Shown: positions 1-8,946 of the stretch, in pieces
How positions within the stretch are numbered: position 1 is the stretch's first letter
Layout: every line of letters starts with the position of its first letter
Assembly: GCA_947176235.1 (NCBI GenBank)
Contig: CAMWPM010000024.1
Coordinates: 1-33,999, forward strand
Source of the DNA: an uncultured Bacteroidales bacterium
GTDB taxonomy: Bacteria > Bacteroidota > Bacteroidia > Bacteroidales > Muribaculaceae
Direction: 5' to 3'
DNA: 33,999 nucleotides
The notes under the pieces: generated by a model
Told to the model about the DNA's origin: nothing
What the model saw: only the letters and a program-made list of their open reading frames with translations
The model's database searches: none
Program-made: the position numbers and the translations under genes

Positions 1-6
1 TTTTTG

Positions 7-14
7 CAAAGGTA
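7..14 (-). promoter_or_regulatory. Possible -7 promoter element for a gene left of the window
   Basis: On the minus strand this reads TACCTTTG, matching the Bacteroidetes -7 form TAnnTTTG. No good TTTG -33 element lies 19-21 bp upstream, so the match is partial. Any gene it drives would start outside the window. Confidence 0.3.
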
Positions 15-134
15 AGAATTTATATACTAAACACAGCTTTTTTACTATGCGCCGTATTATGGGTCAGCTGCAATCCCTCCGCCTCCCCCTTTATTCCGAT
101 GTAATCCGCACCGGAATTCTGATATAAAAAATAA

Positions 135-164
135 AAAGGCGTCACTCTTGAGAGTGACGCCTTT
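135..164 (-). terminator. Rho-independent terminator of pgi
   Basis: A perfect 14-bp inverted repeat (arms 135-148 and 151-164, sequence AAAGGCGTCACTCT and its complement) lies about 40 bp beyond the pgi stop. Read on the minus strand the stem runs into a T-rich tail. The other strand also has a short T-run, so it may work in both directions. Confidence 0.9.
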
Positions 165-202
165 ATTTTTCGCGCGCGGCACAACACCACGCTTTTCGGT
201 CG

Positions 203-1528
203 TTACTTCAGGCGAGCCTGAATAGCTGCGGTAGCCTCCTCATAGCCCGGCTTGGCAAGAAGCGCGAACATATTGCGCTTGTAAGCCTCCACACCCGGCT
301 GATTGAACGGATTCACGTCAAGCATATAGCCGCTGATGCCGCAAGCCTTCTCGAAGAAGTAAAGGATTTCGCCCAGATAACCCTCCGTAAGAGCAGGAAT
401 CGTGATGCGCAGATTGGGCACATTGCCGTCGATGTGAGCGATGCGCGTACCCAGCTCAGCCATCTTGTTCACCTCATCCACTCTCTTGCCGGCAATATAG
501 TTCAGGCCGTCCAGATTAGCTTCATCCGTCGGGATCACCACAGTGTTGTTGGGAGCCTCCACCGAGATCACGGTCTCGAAGATCGTGCGCTCACCCTCCT
601 GGATCCACTGACCCATGGAGTGAAGGTCCGTCGAATTGTCCACGGCAGCCGGGAAAATGCCCTTGCCGTCCTTGCCCTCGCTCTCGCCGTAGAGCTGCTT
701 CCACCATTCGGCGAGATAATGGAGCTTCGGATTATAGTTTACGAGAATCTCGATCTTCTTGCCGGCGCGATAGAGAGCGTTGCGGGTCATTGCATAGAGC
801 TCGGCGGTGTTGTACTCGCCGGCATTGCGGGTGAACTCCTCCATATTCTTGGCGCCCTCCACCAGAGCCTTGATGTCAAATCCGGCTACGGCGATCGGAA
901 GCAGACCCACAGGAGTCAGCACCGAGAAGCGGCCGCCCACATTGTCATCGATCACGAAGGTCTTGTAGCCTTCCTCGGTGGCAAGCTGGCGCAGTGCGCC
1001 CTTCTTGGCGTCCGTGATCGCTACGATGCGCTTCGATGCCTCTGCTTTGCCAAGCTGCTTCTCAAGCTGCTCTTTCAGCAGACGGAAAGCGATCGCAGGC
1101 TCGGTTGTTGTTCCCGACTTCGAGATCACTATGATGCCGAATTTCTTGTCGGCGAGATAAGCCTGCAGTTCATGCAGATAATCCTCGCCGATATTCTGTC
1201 CGGCAAAGATCACCTTCTGATTCTTGTCAAACGAATTGCTCAGCGCCTCGATCACGGCTTTGGCGCCAAGATAGCTGCCGCCGATACCGATTGCCACCAC
1301 TACCTCACAGTCCTTGCGGAGCTGCTCGGCGGTATCCTCGATGTCTTTGATGAGATTGATGCCCATTGTCGAAGGCAGATTCACCCAGCCCAGGAAGTCA
1401 TTGCCGGCGCCGGTGCCGTTATTAAGCTTGTCGAGAGCTGCGTCAGCCTCGCCGCGGAGAGCGTTCACGTCAGCCTCGCTGATCACATTGCCGAGAGCCC
1501 CGGCGATGTCGAGAGTGATTGTTTTCAT
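203..1528 (-). CDS. pgi: Glucose-6-phosphate isomerase
   Basis: Interconverts glucose 6-phosphate and fructose 6-phosphate in the cytoplasm (glycolysis and gluconeogenesis). Both family signatures are visible: the [14 protein letters not shown] segment in the middle and [16 protein letters not shown] near the C-terminus. The N-terminal SIS-type sugar-phosphate region contains [15 protein letters not shown] and [11 protein letters not shown]. At 441 residues it is the short bacterial form. It starts with ATG at 1528, is monocistronic, and is followed by a strong terminator at 135-164. A -7-like element lies upstream at 1665-1672. Nothing about the protein is unusual. Confidence 0.97.
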   Translation of the reverse strand: MKTITLDIAGALGNVISEADVNALRGEADAALDKLNNGTGAGNDFLGWVNLPSTMGINLIKDIEDTAEQLRKDCEVVVAIGIGGSYLGAKAVIEALSNSFDKNQKVIFAGQNIGEDYLHELQAYLADKKFGIIVISKSGTTTEPAIAFRLLKEQLEKQLGKAEASKRIVAITDAKKGALRQLATEEGYKTFVIDDNVGGRFSVLTPVGLLPIAVAGFDIKALVEGAKNMEEFTRNAGEYNTAELYAMTRNALYRAGKKIEILVNYNPKLHYLAEWWKQLYGESEGKDGKGIFPAAVDNSTDLHSMGQWIQEGERTIFETVISVEAPNNTVVIPTDEANLDGLNYIAGKRVDEVNKMAELGTRIAHIDGNVPNLRITIPALTEGYLGEILYFFEKACGISGYMLDVNPFNQPGVEAYKRNMFALLAKPGYEEATAAIQARLK

Positions 1529-1664
1529 AAGCGTTTTGGGAGTTACGTATTATTTGATTTAAATGTTGATTCCATTCATCTGCACTTGCTCCGGTTTCTG
1601 CGTTTTTTCAGCCGGCTTTCATTCTATGCCGAAAAAATTTAACCTAAACAACGCATATCATCTG

Positions 1665-1672
1665 CAAATTTA
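1665..1672 (-). promoter_or_regulatory. Probable -7 element of the pgi promoter
   Basis: The minus strand reads TAAATTTG (TAnnTTTG) about 135 bp upstream of the pgi start. No TTTG occurs at the expected -33 distance, so only half of the promoter is well supported. Confidence 0.4.
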
Positions 1673-1756
1673 CATATTTCTCCCAATACAACACACCAAC
1701 CCGCCCAAAAGAAATCCCCCCGCCCGTTAATTTTTCCAAATACCGTGCTTGAACGT

Positions 1757-4360
1757 TTATTTCTTCAGCGACAACGTCACCAGGAACTCTCGCCCGCGCA
1801 GATACCGCCGGCTCTCGTATGCCGACAGCTCACTGTAGGTCACGTAATTGTACATCCGCCGGTCAAGCACATTGCTCACACGCCCCGACAGCTCCAGACG
1901 CTTCGACAGACGGTAGACGATCTTCGTGTCCACCAGCACCACACTCTTGCTCCTCGAAGGCGTCAGGTCATTGCTGTAATGATCCATCATGATGCGCCAC
2001 GACCACTTACGGTGAGGACGCACGTCGATGTCCAAATCGTTGCGCAGACTCCCCAGCCACGCCTCCTTCCGCCCGTTCATCGCAAGGCGGCTCCGGCTGT
2101 AATCCATGCGGTACTCGATGTCAAGCCACCGCATCGGCGACAGACTCAACGTTCCGCCCGCACCCCACGACGCGCTCGTCGAGTTCACGGGATTCATCTC
2201 GTTGAGCAGACGCGACTCCGACCGCGAGTAATTGCCCCGGATCTTCACGCTCCCGCGCATCACGTTGATCGTCTTCCCCATGTCGCCCGAAGCCCCGAAT
2301 CCCCTTCCCTTGCTGTGCGTCGACGAGTAGCCGTACGTCACGTAGTCGCCCGAAAGAACCTGCGCCATCGTGTAGGGACGGTCACTCCAGTTGTGCGACA
2401 CACGGGCGTTGAAGAAAAGTCCGCGGCGAGGCAGCTTATACCGCACGTCCGCACCCACGTTCTGCGACGTCGTGGTGTAGAACTCCTCCACGCCTTGTCG
2501 CAGCGTGCGGTAATCGGTCATCACAAGCCCCGGCTGAATCATCCCCAGACTCATCGGCGAACGTCCCGCCCCGCCGTACATTCCCACTTCCACTCGTTTG
2601 CTCGGCTTCCAGTTGACACTCAACGACGGCGAAAACGTAAATTCCGTGCGGTTGGCAAGCGCCTTGTTGAATCCGTAGTGCGTCAGCGTCATCGGCAGTG
2701 ACAGATTCATGTTGACTCTCCCTTTCCAGTATTCCAGCCGCGGGCGGGCGAGCAGAGCCACGTAGTCGGTGCTCACCACGTTCTCCAGATCCTCCCCTCC
2801 GGCATGCGTCACGCCTGTCAGATTGGAGTGCATCGACCGCCAGTAGCCTTTCACCCCCGCTTCCATCCCGACGCTAACACGCTTGATCGAGAACGCGAAC
2901 TCCGCGCTTTCGCGGGTGTAGAACGCATGTTCCCCCACGTGTTGCCTCACTCTCCCGCCCTCCGGCTCGCTCGTCACCGTAAGCGTCTGCGGCAGCGATT
3001 CCCACTCGTTGGCGCTATGGAACGTCACGAGGCGGTTCCCTCCGAAGCGCTTGATCATCTTGAGCTTGTTCGACACGTAATAGTCAGGCAGATCTGCACT
3101 CTGCGTGTTGTCGAGCGATCCGGTCACGCCGAGTCGTGCGTCGTTGAGTCCCACATCGGCAGTCAGCGTGTTGTTGACGAAAGCGGTGCGGGCATTGACT
3201 TCGTATGTCACCCTTGCTGAGATCTGATGATCATGCTCCACGCCCCGGCGATCCTCGGTCACCGCCTGTTCCCCGCCGTCATTAAGATAGTAGGTCGTGA
3301 TTCCCTCCCCACGCGTCGCTATCCGGTTGAAGGCATAATCCACCTGTGCCTTCACTTCTCCCGTGCTGAGCTTCCACAGTGCGTTGGTCGAGAGCATCGC
3401 CGAGCGGTTGAAGATCGTGCGCGACTGGCGCAGATTCGGCACCCCGGGCATATCCACGCCGACGAGTGCCGACAGCCCCGTGCCGCGGCCCGAACTGAAA
3501 AAGTCCACCACGCGGCTCCTCAGGTCCGTACCCGTGTTGTTGCTCTCCACCAGCGTCAGACTCTGGAATTTTGCCATTACGGCGAGAGCGAAGAGTTTCG
3601 CCTCCCAGGTTCCTTCCCCGGGTTGCTGGCTGTAGCCTGCGCCGAGGTCGCCGTAGCCGCTCCACGAGGCTTTCGCCTTGCTTTTCATCTTGAGGTTGAT
3701 GGCGGCTTTGTCGGAGAACGACAACCCCGCGAGCACCTGCATCGGCTGGTGGTTTTCCATCACCTCCACCTCGCTCACGTCCTCATGGTTTATGCCGTTG
3801 GTTGCCACGCCGTATTTCCCGCCGAGCATGTCCGACCCCTCGATGTAGAATTTGTTGATGTCCTTCCCCTGGTACTGAATCTTCCCCGACTGCGCCACGT
3901 CGATTCCCGGCATACGCTTCAGCACGTCGCCTATCGAGCGGTCACGGTCCTGCGCGAAGCTCCCCACGCGATAGGCTATCGTGTCACCCTGCTCGCGTAT
4001 GCGGTCAGCCTGCACCGCCACCTCCTTCAGTTTTATTCCCCCCGCCTCCATCACCACGGTCAGCGGCATCACCACGCTGTCGAGTGCTATCGACTGCCGG
4101 GTGTAACCCATCATCGACACTTCCAGCCGGCAGCCGTCGGTAGTCCCGGGCACACTGATGCTGAAATCCCCCTCAGCCTTCGCCGAGGCAAATTTCCGTA
4201 TCTTCCCGTCCGCACCCTTCACGGTCAGCGACGCGCCGGGCAGTCCCCCGCCATCGGCTTTGTCAATCACCTTGCCGCTGATCGTTGTCGTCTGGGCGGC
4301 CGCTGTCACAGCAGCAAGCAGAACGATGACCGATGCCGTGATCTTTCTCAGGATTTCCAT
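1757..4360 (-). CDS. Outer-membrane beta-barrel, TonB-receptor-like, with N-terminal carboxypeptidase-regulatory domain
   Basis: The protein has about 867 residues. The chosen ATG at 4360 gives a clean signal peptide (MEILRKITASVIVLLAAVTAAAQ) and has a purine-rich site, GAGAGGAAGA, directly upstream; a longer reading from 4426 would put an arginine-rich stretch before the signal and overlap the next gene. Residues of about 24-105 form a CarboxypepD-regulatory-like beta-sandwich (TTTISGKVIDKADGGGLPGA). A plug-like region follows (PGIDVAQSGKIQYQGKDINKFYIEGSDM), then a long barrel of alternating strands. This architecture is known in Bacteroidetes for barrels linked to GLPGLI proteins rather than classical SusC. 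The substrate is unknown. It is the last gene of the BlaI/M56 operon, 19 bp after the second GLPGLI gene. Confidence 0.85.
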   Translation of the reverse strand: MEILRKITASVIVLLAAVTAAAQTTTISGKVIDKADGGGLPGASLTVKGADGKIRKFASAKAEGDFSISVPGTTDGCRLEVSMMGYTRQSIALDSVVMPLTVVMEAGGIKLKEVAVQADRIREQGDTIAYRVGSFAQDRDRSIGDVLKRMPGIDVAQSGKIQYQGKDINKFYIEGSDMLGGKYGVATNGINHEDVSEVEVMENHQPMQVLAGLSFSDKAAINLKMKSKAKASWSGYGDLGAGYSQQPGEGTWEAKLFALAVMAKFQSLTLVESNNTGTDLRSRVVDFFSSGRGTGLSALVGVDMPGVPNLRQSRTIFNRSAMLSTNALWKLSTGEVKAQVDYAFNRIATRGEGITTYYLNDGGEQAVTEDRRGVEHDHQISARVTYEVNARTAFVNNTLTADVGLNDARLGVTGSLDNTQSADLPDYYVSNKLKMIKRFGGNRLVTFHSANEWESLPQTLTVTSEPEGGRVRQHVGEHAFYTRESAEFAFSIKRVSVGMEAGVKGYWRSMHSNLTGVTHAGGEDLENVVSTDYVALLARPRLEYWKGRVNMNLSLPMTLTHYGFNKALANRTEFTFSPSLSVNWKPSKRVEVGMYGGAGRSPMSLGMIQPGLVMTDYRTLRQGVEEFYTTTSQNVGADVRYKLPRRGLFFNARVSHNWSDRPYTMAQVLSGDYVTYGYSSTHSKGRGFGASGDMGKTINVMRGSVKIRGNYSRSESRLLNEMNPVNSTSASWGAGGTLSLSPMRWLDIEYRMDYSRSRLAMNGRKEAWLGSLRNDLDIDVRPHRKWSWRIMMDHYSNDLTPSRSKSVVLVDTKIVYRLSKRLELSGRVSNVLDRRMYNYVTYSELSAYESRRYLRGREFLVTLSLKK

Positions 4361-4379
4361 TCTTCCTCTCCCCCTCTGT

Positions 4380-5261
4380 TCACTTCTTCTTGTAGTCCGT
4401 CTCGATGCTGTACTTCCAGCCGTCATACTTCGGGACAGGAATCACGTTCCCCTCATCGTCATGATGTTCGATCCTCTGGGCGCCTCCGTATTTGGCTTCC
4501 AATATTGACTCGATGTTATTGAGGATATGGTCATGCTCGGCAAGCACGTCCTTTCTGTCCACTTTGTCATACTCCTCCTGAAGATACATCGGTGTCATCA
4601 CGCGGTCGGTCGTCTCGATTCCTGTCGCCACGAAGCTGAAATCTCCGTCCGTCTCCGCCTTCATCACCAGACCCGGCAGTCCACGCAGCTTCCACGGACC
4701 GAACGGCACCGGTACTTCGGGCGTGAACCATGCTTTCCAAGTCCTTCCATGATAGTCACTTACAGCCATCACACATTGATAGCCGAGCACCTCCTCCACG
4801 GAGTCCTCCACGATCGTCCACGCCTGATCTTCAAGCGGTTCGGTGTAGTATCCTTTCTGTTCTTCCACAAAACTGCTCCCCCACGCGTCCCACAATTTCA
4901 GTTCGCCCTTCTTCGCGTCGGCAAACACGTAGAGGTAGACATCCTTATGCGGTCCCTTGCTGAAGTCGATGCTCATCGAGCCGTCAGGTTCCTGTGTGGC
5001 GCACGCTGCCATGATGATTTCGCGTATTTTGTTTTCGCCGTCGGGAGTCGACTTCAGCGAGTCGTTCCATAGGGAGATGTCGTTGAAGTATTTCGATGCG
5101 GTGCCCGAAGCTAAAAGCGTCATCTTCTGCGTCCTCGGTTTCACGTTCCACTGTGTGGGGGCTGTGGCGTCGTAGCTTACTATGATGTCGGCTTTTTCCT
5201 GAGCGCCGGCGGATACTGCAGCGGCTATCGCCATCGCAAGTCCGGTTATGATTCTTTTCAT
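4380..5261 (-). CDS. GLPGLI family exported protein (second copy)
   Basis: The protein has 293 residues. A signal peptide ([21 protein letters not shown]) is followed by a mature start [10 protein letters not shown]. The family hallmark is present as [12 protein letters not shown], preceded by the conserved stretch [23 protein letters not shown] proteins (TIGR01200) are Bacteroidetes-specific, exported and of unknown function, usually next to TonB-type barrels, as here. It is clearly paralogous to the gene at 6036-6902: both share EKA-I-VSYD, KMTLLAS, LGYQCV, YHGR-WKAWF and a C-terminal SxETDYKKK. Gaps are 19 bp to the barrel gene and 23 bp to the gene before it, so co-transcription is likely. 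Confidence 0.88.
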   Translation of the reverse strand: MKRIITGLAMAIAAAVSAGAQEKADIIVSYDATAPTQWNVKPRTQKMTLLASGTASKYFNDISLWNDSLKSTPDGENKIREIIMAACATQEPDGSMSIDFSKGPHKDVYLYVFADAKKGELKLWDAWGSSFVEEQKGYYTEPLEDQAWTIVEDSVEEVLGYQCVMAVSDYHGRTWKAWFTPEVPVPFGPWKLRGLPGLVMKAETDGDFSFVATGIETTDRVMTPMYLQEEYDKVDRKDVLAEHDHILNNIESILEAKYGGAQRIEHHDDEGNVIPVPKYDGWKYSIETDYKKK

Positions 5262-5284
5262 GTTCGGTTTTTTGATTAAGTGTC

Positions 5285-6016
5285 CTACTGTAGCTCCTTC
5301 ACCAGGTGCAGCTCAATTCCTATGATATAGTAGTTCGGAATTTCCTTTATTATCTTCGACGACATGTCCGGTTCGAGTTCCTTCTCTCCGCAGAATCTGT
5401 GTATGCCGTATCTCGCATCGTACCATCCCGAGCCGTAGAGCACGAGCGGGATGAATTTCCCTACAGTCAGCTCGCTCGGTTTAAACGGCTTGGGCATATA
5501 CCAGTAAAATTTCTCACCGTTGACGCTGTCGTTGTCATGGTAGAGCGGTTCCATTTTCAGACTCACGCCTGTCGATCCCATCTCATCTACATCAAACATG
5601 ACCGGACGGATCGAATCGTTGACCGCAGGTATGAACCCGATCATTATCTTATTGCTCATGCTGTATATTCCTCTCTCCGGATCCGCCATTTCTTCGGGTT
5701 TGATTTCACTCTGGCTTTCCTCGGGGAATTCACTGACAAGAGTCATATTCGTGAAAGAGTAGAATCCTCCTGACACGTCGTCGTTCGTCTCTTCTCCGTT
5801 CCTGTACTCCTTTACTTTGAACGTTATATAGTATTGTGCATCGGAGAGGGCGCTGATGTCGAACGCAAACGCTTCATATCCATTGTTGTTCAGCAGCGTG
5901 ATGTAATCCGCGGGAGTAGCTTCAATCCGCTTTATTGTCTTGGTGTCGTCGGTCTGACCCATCATTGTCATGCAACCCAACATTCCGGTTGCCAGTGCCG
6001 TTAGAATCTTTTTCAT
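5285..6016 (-). CDS. Unrecognised exported protein between two GLPGLI genes
   Basis: I do not recognise the family. The start at 6016 is chosen because it gives an N-terminal signal peptide ([21 protein letters not shown]) and a 19-bp gap to the previous gene, whereas the longer reading from 6160 begins inside that gene. The protein has 243 residues. A cysteine at residue 15 is preceded by MLG, an imperfect lipobox, so cleavage by signal peptidase I before the Gln at about residue 21 is as likely as lipidation. The mature part is acidic and probably beta-rich, ending in a segment with [21 protein letters not shown]. Position and tight spacing suggest a periplasmic or surface partner of the GLPGLI proteins and the barrel; this is inference from context only. 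Confidence 0.75.
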   Translation of the reverse strand: MKKILTALATGMLGCMTMMGQTDDTKTIKRIEATPADYITLLNNNGYEAFAFDISALSDAQYYITFKVKEYRNGEETNDDVSGGFYSFTNMTLVSEFPEESQSEIKPEEMADPERGIYSMSNKIMIGFIPAVNDSIRPVMFDVDEMGSTGVSLKMEPLYHDNDSVNGEKFYWYMPKPFKPSELTVGKFIPLVLYGSGWYDARYGIHRFCGEKELEPDMSSKIIKEIPNYYIIGIELHLVKELQ

Positions 6017-6035
6017 ATTGCTGTGATTTTTATGG

Positions 6036-6902
6036 TTATTTCTTTTTGTAATCTGTCTCCGGATTGCTTTTGAATCCATCGTAGGTGGGGACGGGCACTT
6101 CGTTGCCGTCACGGTCACGGTCCGCTCGCCCGGTGCCGAACATCGCTTCCTGCAGCTCAACGATATGATTCATCTCATATTCGTATGTCTCGAGCATTTT
6201 CTTTCTGTCAGCTTTTTCGTGCTGCTCGTAGACGTTGGTGTACATCGGCGTCATCAGCCGTTCGGTAGCCCCGATTCCCGTTGCTTCGTATCGGAATCCT
6301 CCTTCCGACTCAGCTTTCAGGATAAGCCCGGGAAGTCCGCGGAATTTCCACGGACCGAAAGGCACGGGAATTTCCGGTGCAAACCATGCTTTCCAGTGCC
6401 GCCCGTGATAGTCAGTCTCGGCAAGCACGCACTGGTAGCCGAGCACTTCGCCGATTGAATCGCTGACGATTTCCCACGTCTGCTCTCCCGCCGGCTCATC
6501 ATACGTATAGAATGTATCTCCCGTCAACGTCCATCCGTCGTACACCGTAAGCGCTTCCTTATTCGCATCGGTGAAAACGTATGTGTACACCGTCCTCAAC
6601 GGCACGGATTCTCCTACCGTTATCGATCCGTCGGCTCCTATTGTCAGGCCCTTGAACAATATTTCGTTGAGCTGCTCCCCGCCCCCTGGCACCGATAGCA
6701 GGGAGTCGTGCCAGAGAGTTATCTCATTGAAATATTTCGCGGATGTGGGAGAGGCAAGAAGAGTCATCTTCCTCGGCACCATTTTTTCCTGCCAGAAGCT
6801 CCACTCCTGCACGTCGTAACTCACGGCGATTTCCGCTTTTTCCTGAGCCGTTACGGAAGCAATCGTCATGATCGCGCCGGCTGCCAATGCTGTTAATCTC
6901 AT
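6036..6902 (-). CDS. GLPGLI family exported protein (first copy)
   Basis: The protein has 288 residues, with a signal peptide (MRLTALAAGAIMTIASVTAQ) and mature start EKAEIAVSYD. The family motif occurs as FRGLPGLILKAE, preceded by [17 protein letters not shown], and the C-terminus is NPETDYKKK. It is a diverged paralogue of the gene at 4380-5261, with conserved blocks throughout, so the pair probably arose by duplication with the unrecognised gene now lying between them. It starts 22 bp after the M56 peptidase gene on the same strand. The family's molecular function is not established; linkage to a BlaI/M56 pair and a barrel suggests an envelope role. Confidence 0.88.
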   Translation of the reverse strand: MRLTALAAGAIMTIASVTAQEKAEIAVSYDVQEWSFWQEKMVPRKMTLLASPTSAKYFNEITLWHDSLLSVPGGGEQLNEILFKGLTIGADGSITVGESVPLRTVYTYVFTDANKEALTVYDGWTLTGDTFYTYDEPAGEQTWEIVSDSIGEVLGYQCVLAETDYHGRHWKAWFAPEIPVPFGPWKFRGLPGLILKAESEGGFRYEATGIGATERLMTPMYTNVYEQHEKADRKKMLETYEYEMNHIVELQEAMFGTGRADRDRDGNEVPVPTYDGFKSNPETDYKKK

Positions 6903-6924
6903 ATCAATAGTTGGTTAGATGATG

Positions 6925-8091
6925 TTATTCTTTGCTTTCTTTCTTGGTGTAGACCTTAATGGTATTTATCTGCCGGTCCACCACCATCTGTCGTATCACT
7001 GCCGGATGCATGTCTTTTAGTATGCTTGCAGGCATCCGCATGTCGTTAACGGTGAGCGTCATCTCTTCTGAAGGTGTATCCTCCTCGCCTGCAGTCTCAG
7101 CATGAGCCATCACATTTATTACTTCCGGTTGACTTTCATCTGCGTCGTATTCAATCGTCCCTTTGTATTCGACGGCTGGGACTGGTAGCGCCACAGGTTC
7201 CCATACGGCACGTATCTCAGGCATCAGAAGCAATTTGGAGGCAAGCGCCATGGCTATCGTTATTGCCACACATCCTGCCGCTATGTGCTGGCGGGAATCT
7301 GCCGGACGGTTCATCATCGAGATGCGGCGGCGTAGCTCGGTGTGAGCGAGACTGTTGACGAGTTTCGGCATGTTTTTTCCCACCGATTCCCTTATCAGCA
7401 TCATCTGATAAGCCTGAGGATCGATTCCGGTCCCCACCACTTCTCCGTCCGCCTGATATTCATGGACTGCCCTGAGCTCTCCGCGCATCATCCACGCTGC
7501 CGGATTGTACCAGCAGAGGATGGCGAGAAGCTGAGCGGGAATCATGTCAGCCGTATGGTGATAGCGCTTGTGTGCCTTTTCGTGAAGAAGCACGGTTTCG
7601 TCACAAGCTTCGGCAAACTTTCTGTTGATCACTATCTTTCCTCCGAAGCTGAATGCCGTCACCCTACGGTCGGCAGTCACCATCACTTCTGTTCCGGCGA
7701 GTTCCTCCCTGTCGGCTCTCTTCACGATCATTGCCACCTTGTAGATTTCCCGCAGTGTCAAGGCTGCCACTATTGCCATTCCGGCAATCCATATCACGGC
7801 GGGCAACTGCATTACGCGGTTGCTTATCGTTGCCCTCACTCCCGTTATCACAATCTCGCTGTCGCCCCCCATCAGCGCATCTCCGGTTGGTGCCGAAAAT
7901 GCGTCCACTGCCTTCATCAGCACCGCCGGCAGGATGACGCTGACTGCATATATGGCAATAAGCACACCCCGGGTCAGAGCGTAATGCTTGTTCTTGGCAA
8001 ACGCCAGGCGGTACACAGCCCATAGCAGCAGCATCGTCACCGATACTCCCAAGGAGTATTTGAATGTGTCTGTAAGTATCGTAAGCATCAT
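6925..8091 (-). CDS. M56 family (BlaR1-like) membrane metallopeptidase without a penicillin-sensor domain
   Basis: The protein has 388 residues. Membrane segments lie at about 12-32, 40-60, 97-117 and 250-270. The zinc-protease motif is HEKAH (H170, E171, H174), followed by the third-ligand region VHEYQAD (E211, D215), and the usual FSFGGKIVINRKF block precedes it. In staphylococcal BlaR1/MecR1 this domain inactivates the repressor after an external beta-lactam sensor is acylated. Here there is no such sensor. Instead a periplasmic-type tail of about 100 residues ends in a stretch resembling a TonB plug (LTVNDMRMPASILKDMHPAV). It lies directly downstream of the blaI-type gene and upstream of GLPGLI and barrel genes. 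The inferred role is signal-dependent relief of BlaI repression by an unknown envelope signal. Confidence 0.88.
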   Translation of the reverse strand: MMLTILTDTFKYSLGVSVTMLLLWAVYRLAFAKNKHYALTRGVLIAIYAVSVILPAVLMKAVDAFSAPTGDALMGGDSEIVITGVRATISNRVMQLPAVIWIAGMAIVAALTLREIYKVAMIVKRADREELAGTEVMVTADRRVTAFSFGGKIVINRKFAEACDETVLLHEKAHKRYHHTADMIPAQLLAILCWYNPAAWMMRGELRAVHEYQADGEVVGTGIDPQAYQMMLIRESVGKNMPKLVNSLAHTELRRRISMMNRPADSRQHIAAGCVAITIAMALASKLLLMPEIRAVWEPVALPVPAVEYKGTIEYDADESQPEVINVMAHAETAGEEDTPSEEMTLTVNDMRMPASILKDMHPAVIRQMVVDRQINTIKVYTKKESKE

Positions 8092-8111
8092 ATCTTTCTG
8101 TTTATGTGATT

Positions 8112-8489
8112 TCAGTCATGTTTCCGCTTTTCCACCATGTCGAGAAGCTGGCGAAGCTCTTCGGCGTCGATTGCCTCATCCTTCACGAGCTGCGACATCA
8201 TGGCAAAACTGTTGCCGAAATATCGGTCAATCAACCTTCTGGCGGCACTCTTCCCGTAGTCCGATTTCGGTTTCAGGGCATAATAGTGATATCCCCCGAA
8301 TCGGGCAGGCTTATGCCCGACGTAGCCCTTTGCCTCAAGTGAACGCACGAAGGTCGACACCGTGTTGATGTGGGGACGTGGCTCGTCGTAGTATTGTAGC
8401 AGATCCTTCACTGCGCATGGTCCGTGCTCCCAGATCAGCAGCATCGTTTCTTCTTCTTTCTCGGTCAGTTTTTCCTTTCCGTCTGTCAT
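8112..8489 (-). CDS. BlaI/MecI/CopY-type transcriptional repressor
   Basis: The protein has 125 residues, the usual length of this winged-helix family. The N-terminal part shows the typical spacing: LTEKEEETMLLIWEHGPCAVKDLL, then the recognition-helix region INTVSTFVRSLEAKGYV, a short wing (GGYHYYALKPKSDYG), and a helical dimerisation C-terminus. The partner protease gene follows after 20 bp. Known BlaI proteins are dimers that bind dyad operators and are removed by cleavage through the M56 partner. Candidate operators, two near-identical dyads around a strong promoter, lie far upstream at 9054-9137. Start is ATG at 8489. Confidence 0.9.
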   Translation of the reverse strand: MTDGKEKLTEKEEETMLLIWEHGPCAVKDLLQYYDEPRPHINTVSTFVRSLEAKGYVGHKPARFGGYHYYALKPKSDYGKSAARRLIDRYFGNSFAMMSQLVKDEAIDAEELRQLLDMVEKRKHD

Positions 8490-8569
8490 AATGTGATTTT
8501 GCGGTCATTTCCCGCCTTTTTTTGATATGAATAATTTGTTAATTCTTGTCATTATTTGCCCCGCCGACA

Positions 8570-8757
8570 CCTACCCGGACCTTTCCGGCACCTATTCAAA
8601 TCTTACCGGACACCTATCACAATCTTACAGCGGCCTATCACATCGCCATGTAACACTCTGATTCTCAGCTCCCGTTATTTTTCCGTTACTATCACGAATC
8701 TTACAGCGCCTATCATCAGTCTTACATCGACCTATCAGATTCTTACATTGACCTATC
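8570..8757. repeat. Degenerate 21/22-bp tandem repeat in two blocks
   Basis: The plus-strand unit is about CCTATCAnnATCTTACAnnGA. Unit starts are at 8570, 8591, 8613 and 8634, then at 8688, 8709, 8731 and 8752, so the step alternates between 21 and 22 bp. The intervening 8641-8687 lacks clear units. The step equals two helical turns. Its role is unknown; it lies in the leader or upstream region of the blaI operon. Confidence 0.75.
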
Positions 8758-8841
8758 GCACGCCCGGCTTCGACTTGCCGAGATCCTATGGCCCCGATCT
8801 CTGGAAGATGCTCCATGTTGCATACTTTTGCAGCCTGCCAG

Positions 8842-8946
8842 TTAACATTTGTAGCAGTACGGCTTTCGACCCGCACTCCACCTCTTGTGCGGAATTATGT
8901 GCGGCAAATAGTGCGGAAATCCGTGCGGCTTTAGCAATTTCACCAT
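8842..8946 (-). CDS. Possible 34-residue leader peptide with Pro-His repeats
   Basis: A short minus-strand reading frame starts at ATG 8946, three bases after a GGAG, and ends with TAA at 8842. It encodes MVKLLKPHGFPHYLPHIIPH and then a basic, cysteine-containing tail. Four Pro-His pairs occur every fourth residue because the 12-bp GTGCGG repeat (complement CCGCAC) is in frame. This may be a coincidence of the repeat rather than a gene. It would be translated from the long leader of the blaI operon. I do not recognise it. Confidence 0.2.
   Translation of the reverse strand: MVKLLKPHGFPHYLPHIIPHKRWSAGRKPYCYKC

Noticed and set aside
434-1642. Long plus-strand reading frame opposite pgi
   Set aside because: It is antisense to a clear pgi gene, is rich in His/Leu/Arg from mirrored codons, and has no family features.
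3227-4522. Long plus-strand reading frame opposite the barrel gene
   Set aside because: Antisense shadow of a GC-rich gene; it crosses a gene boundary and has no domain or ribosome-binding site.
6925-8489. Beta-lactam resistance regulator pair in the strict BlaR1-BlaI sense
   Set aside because: There is no penicillin-binding sensor domain and no beta-lactamase gene, so a resistance role is not supported.
8625-8876. 83-residue minus-strand frame with C-K repeats
   Set aside because: It derives from the 21/22-bp DNA repeat, has no start context or family match, and overlaps another short frame; treated as repeat, not gene.
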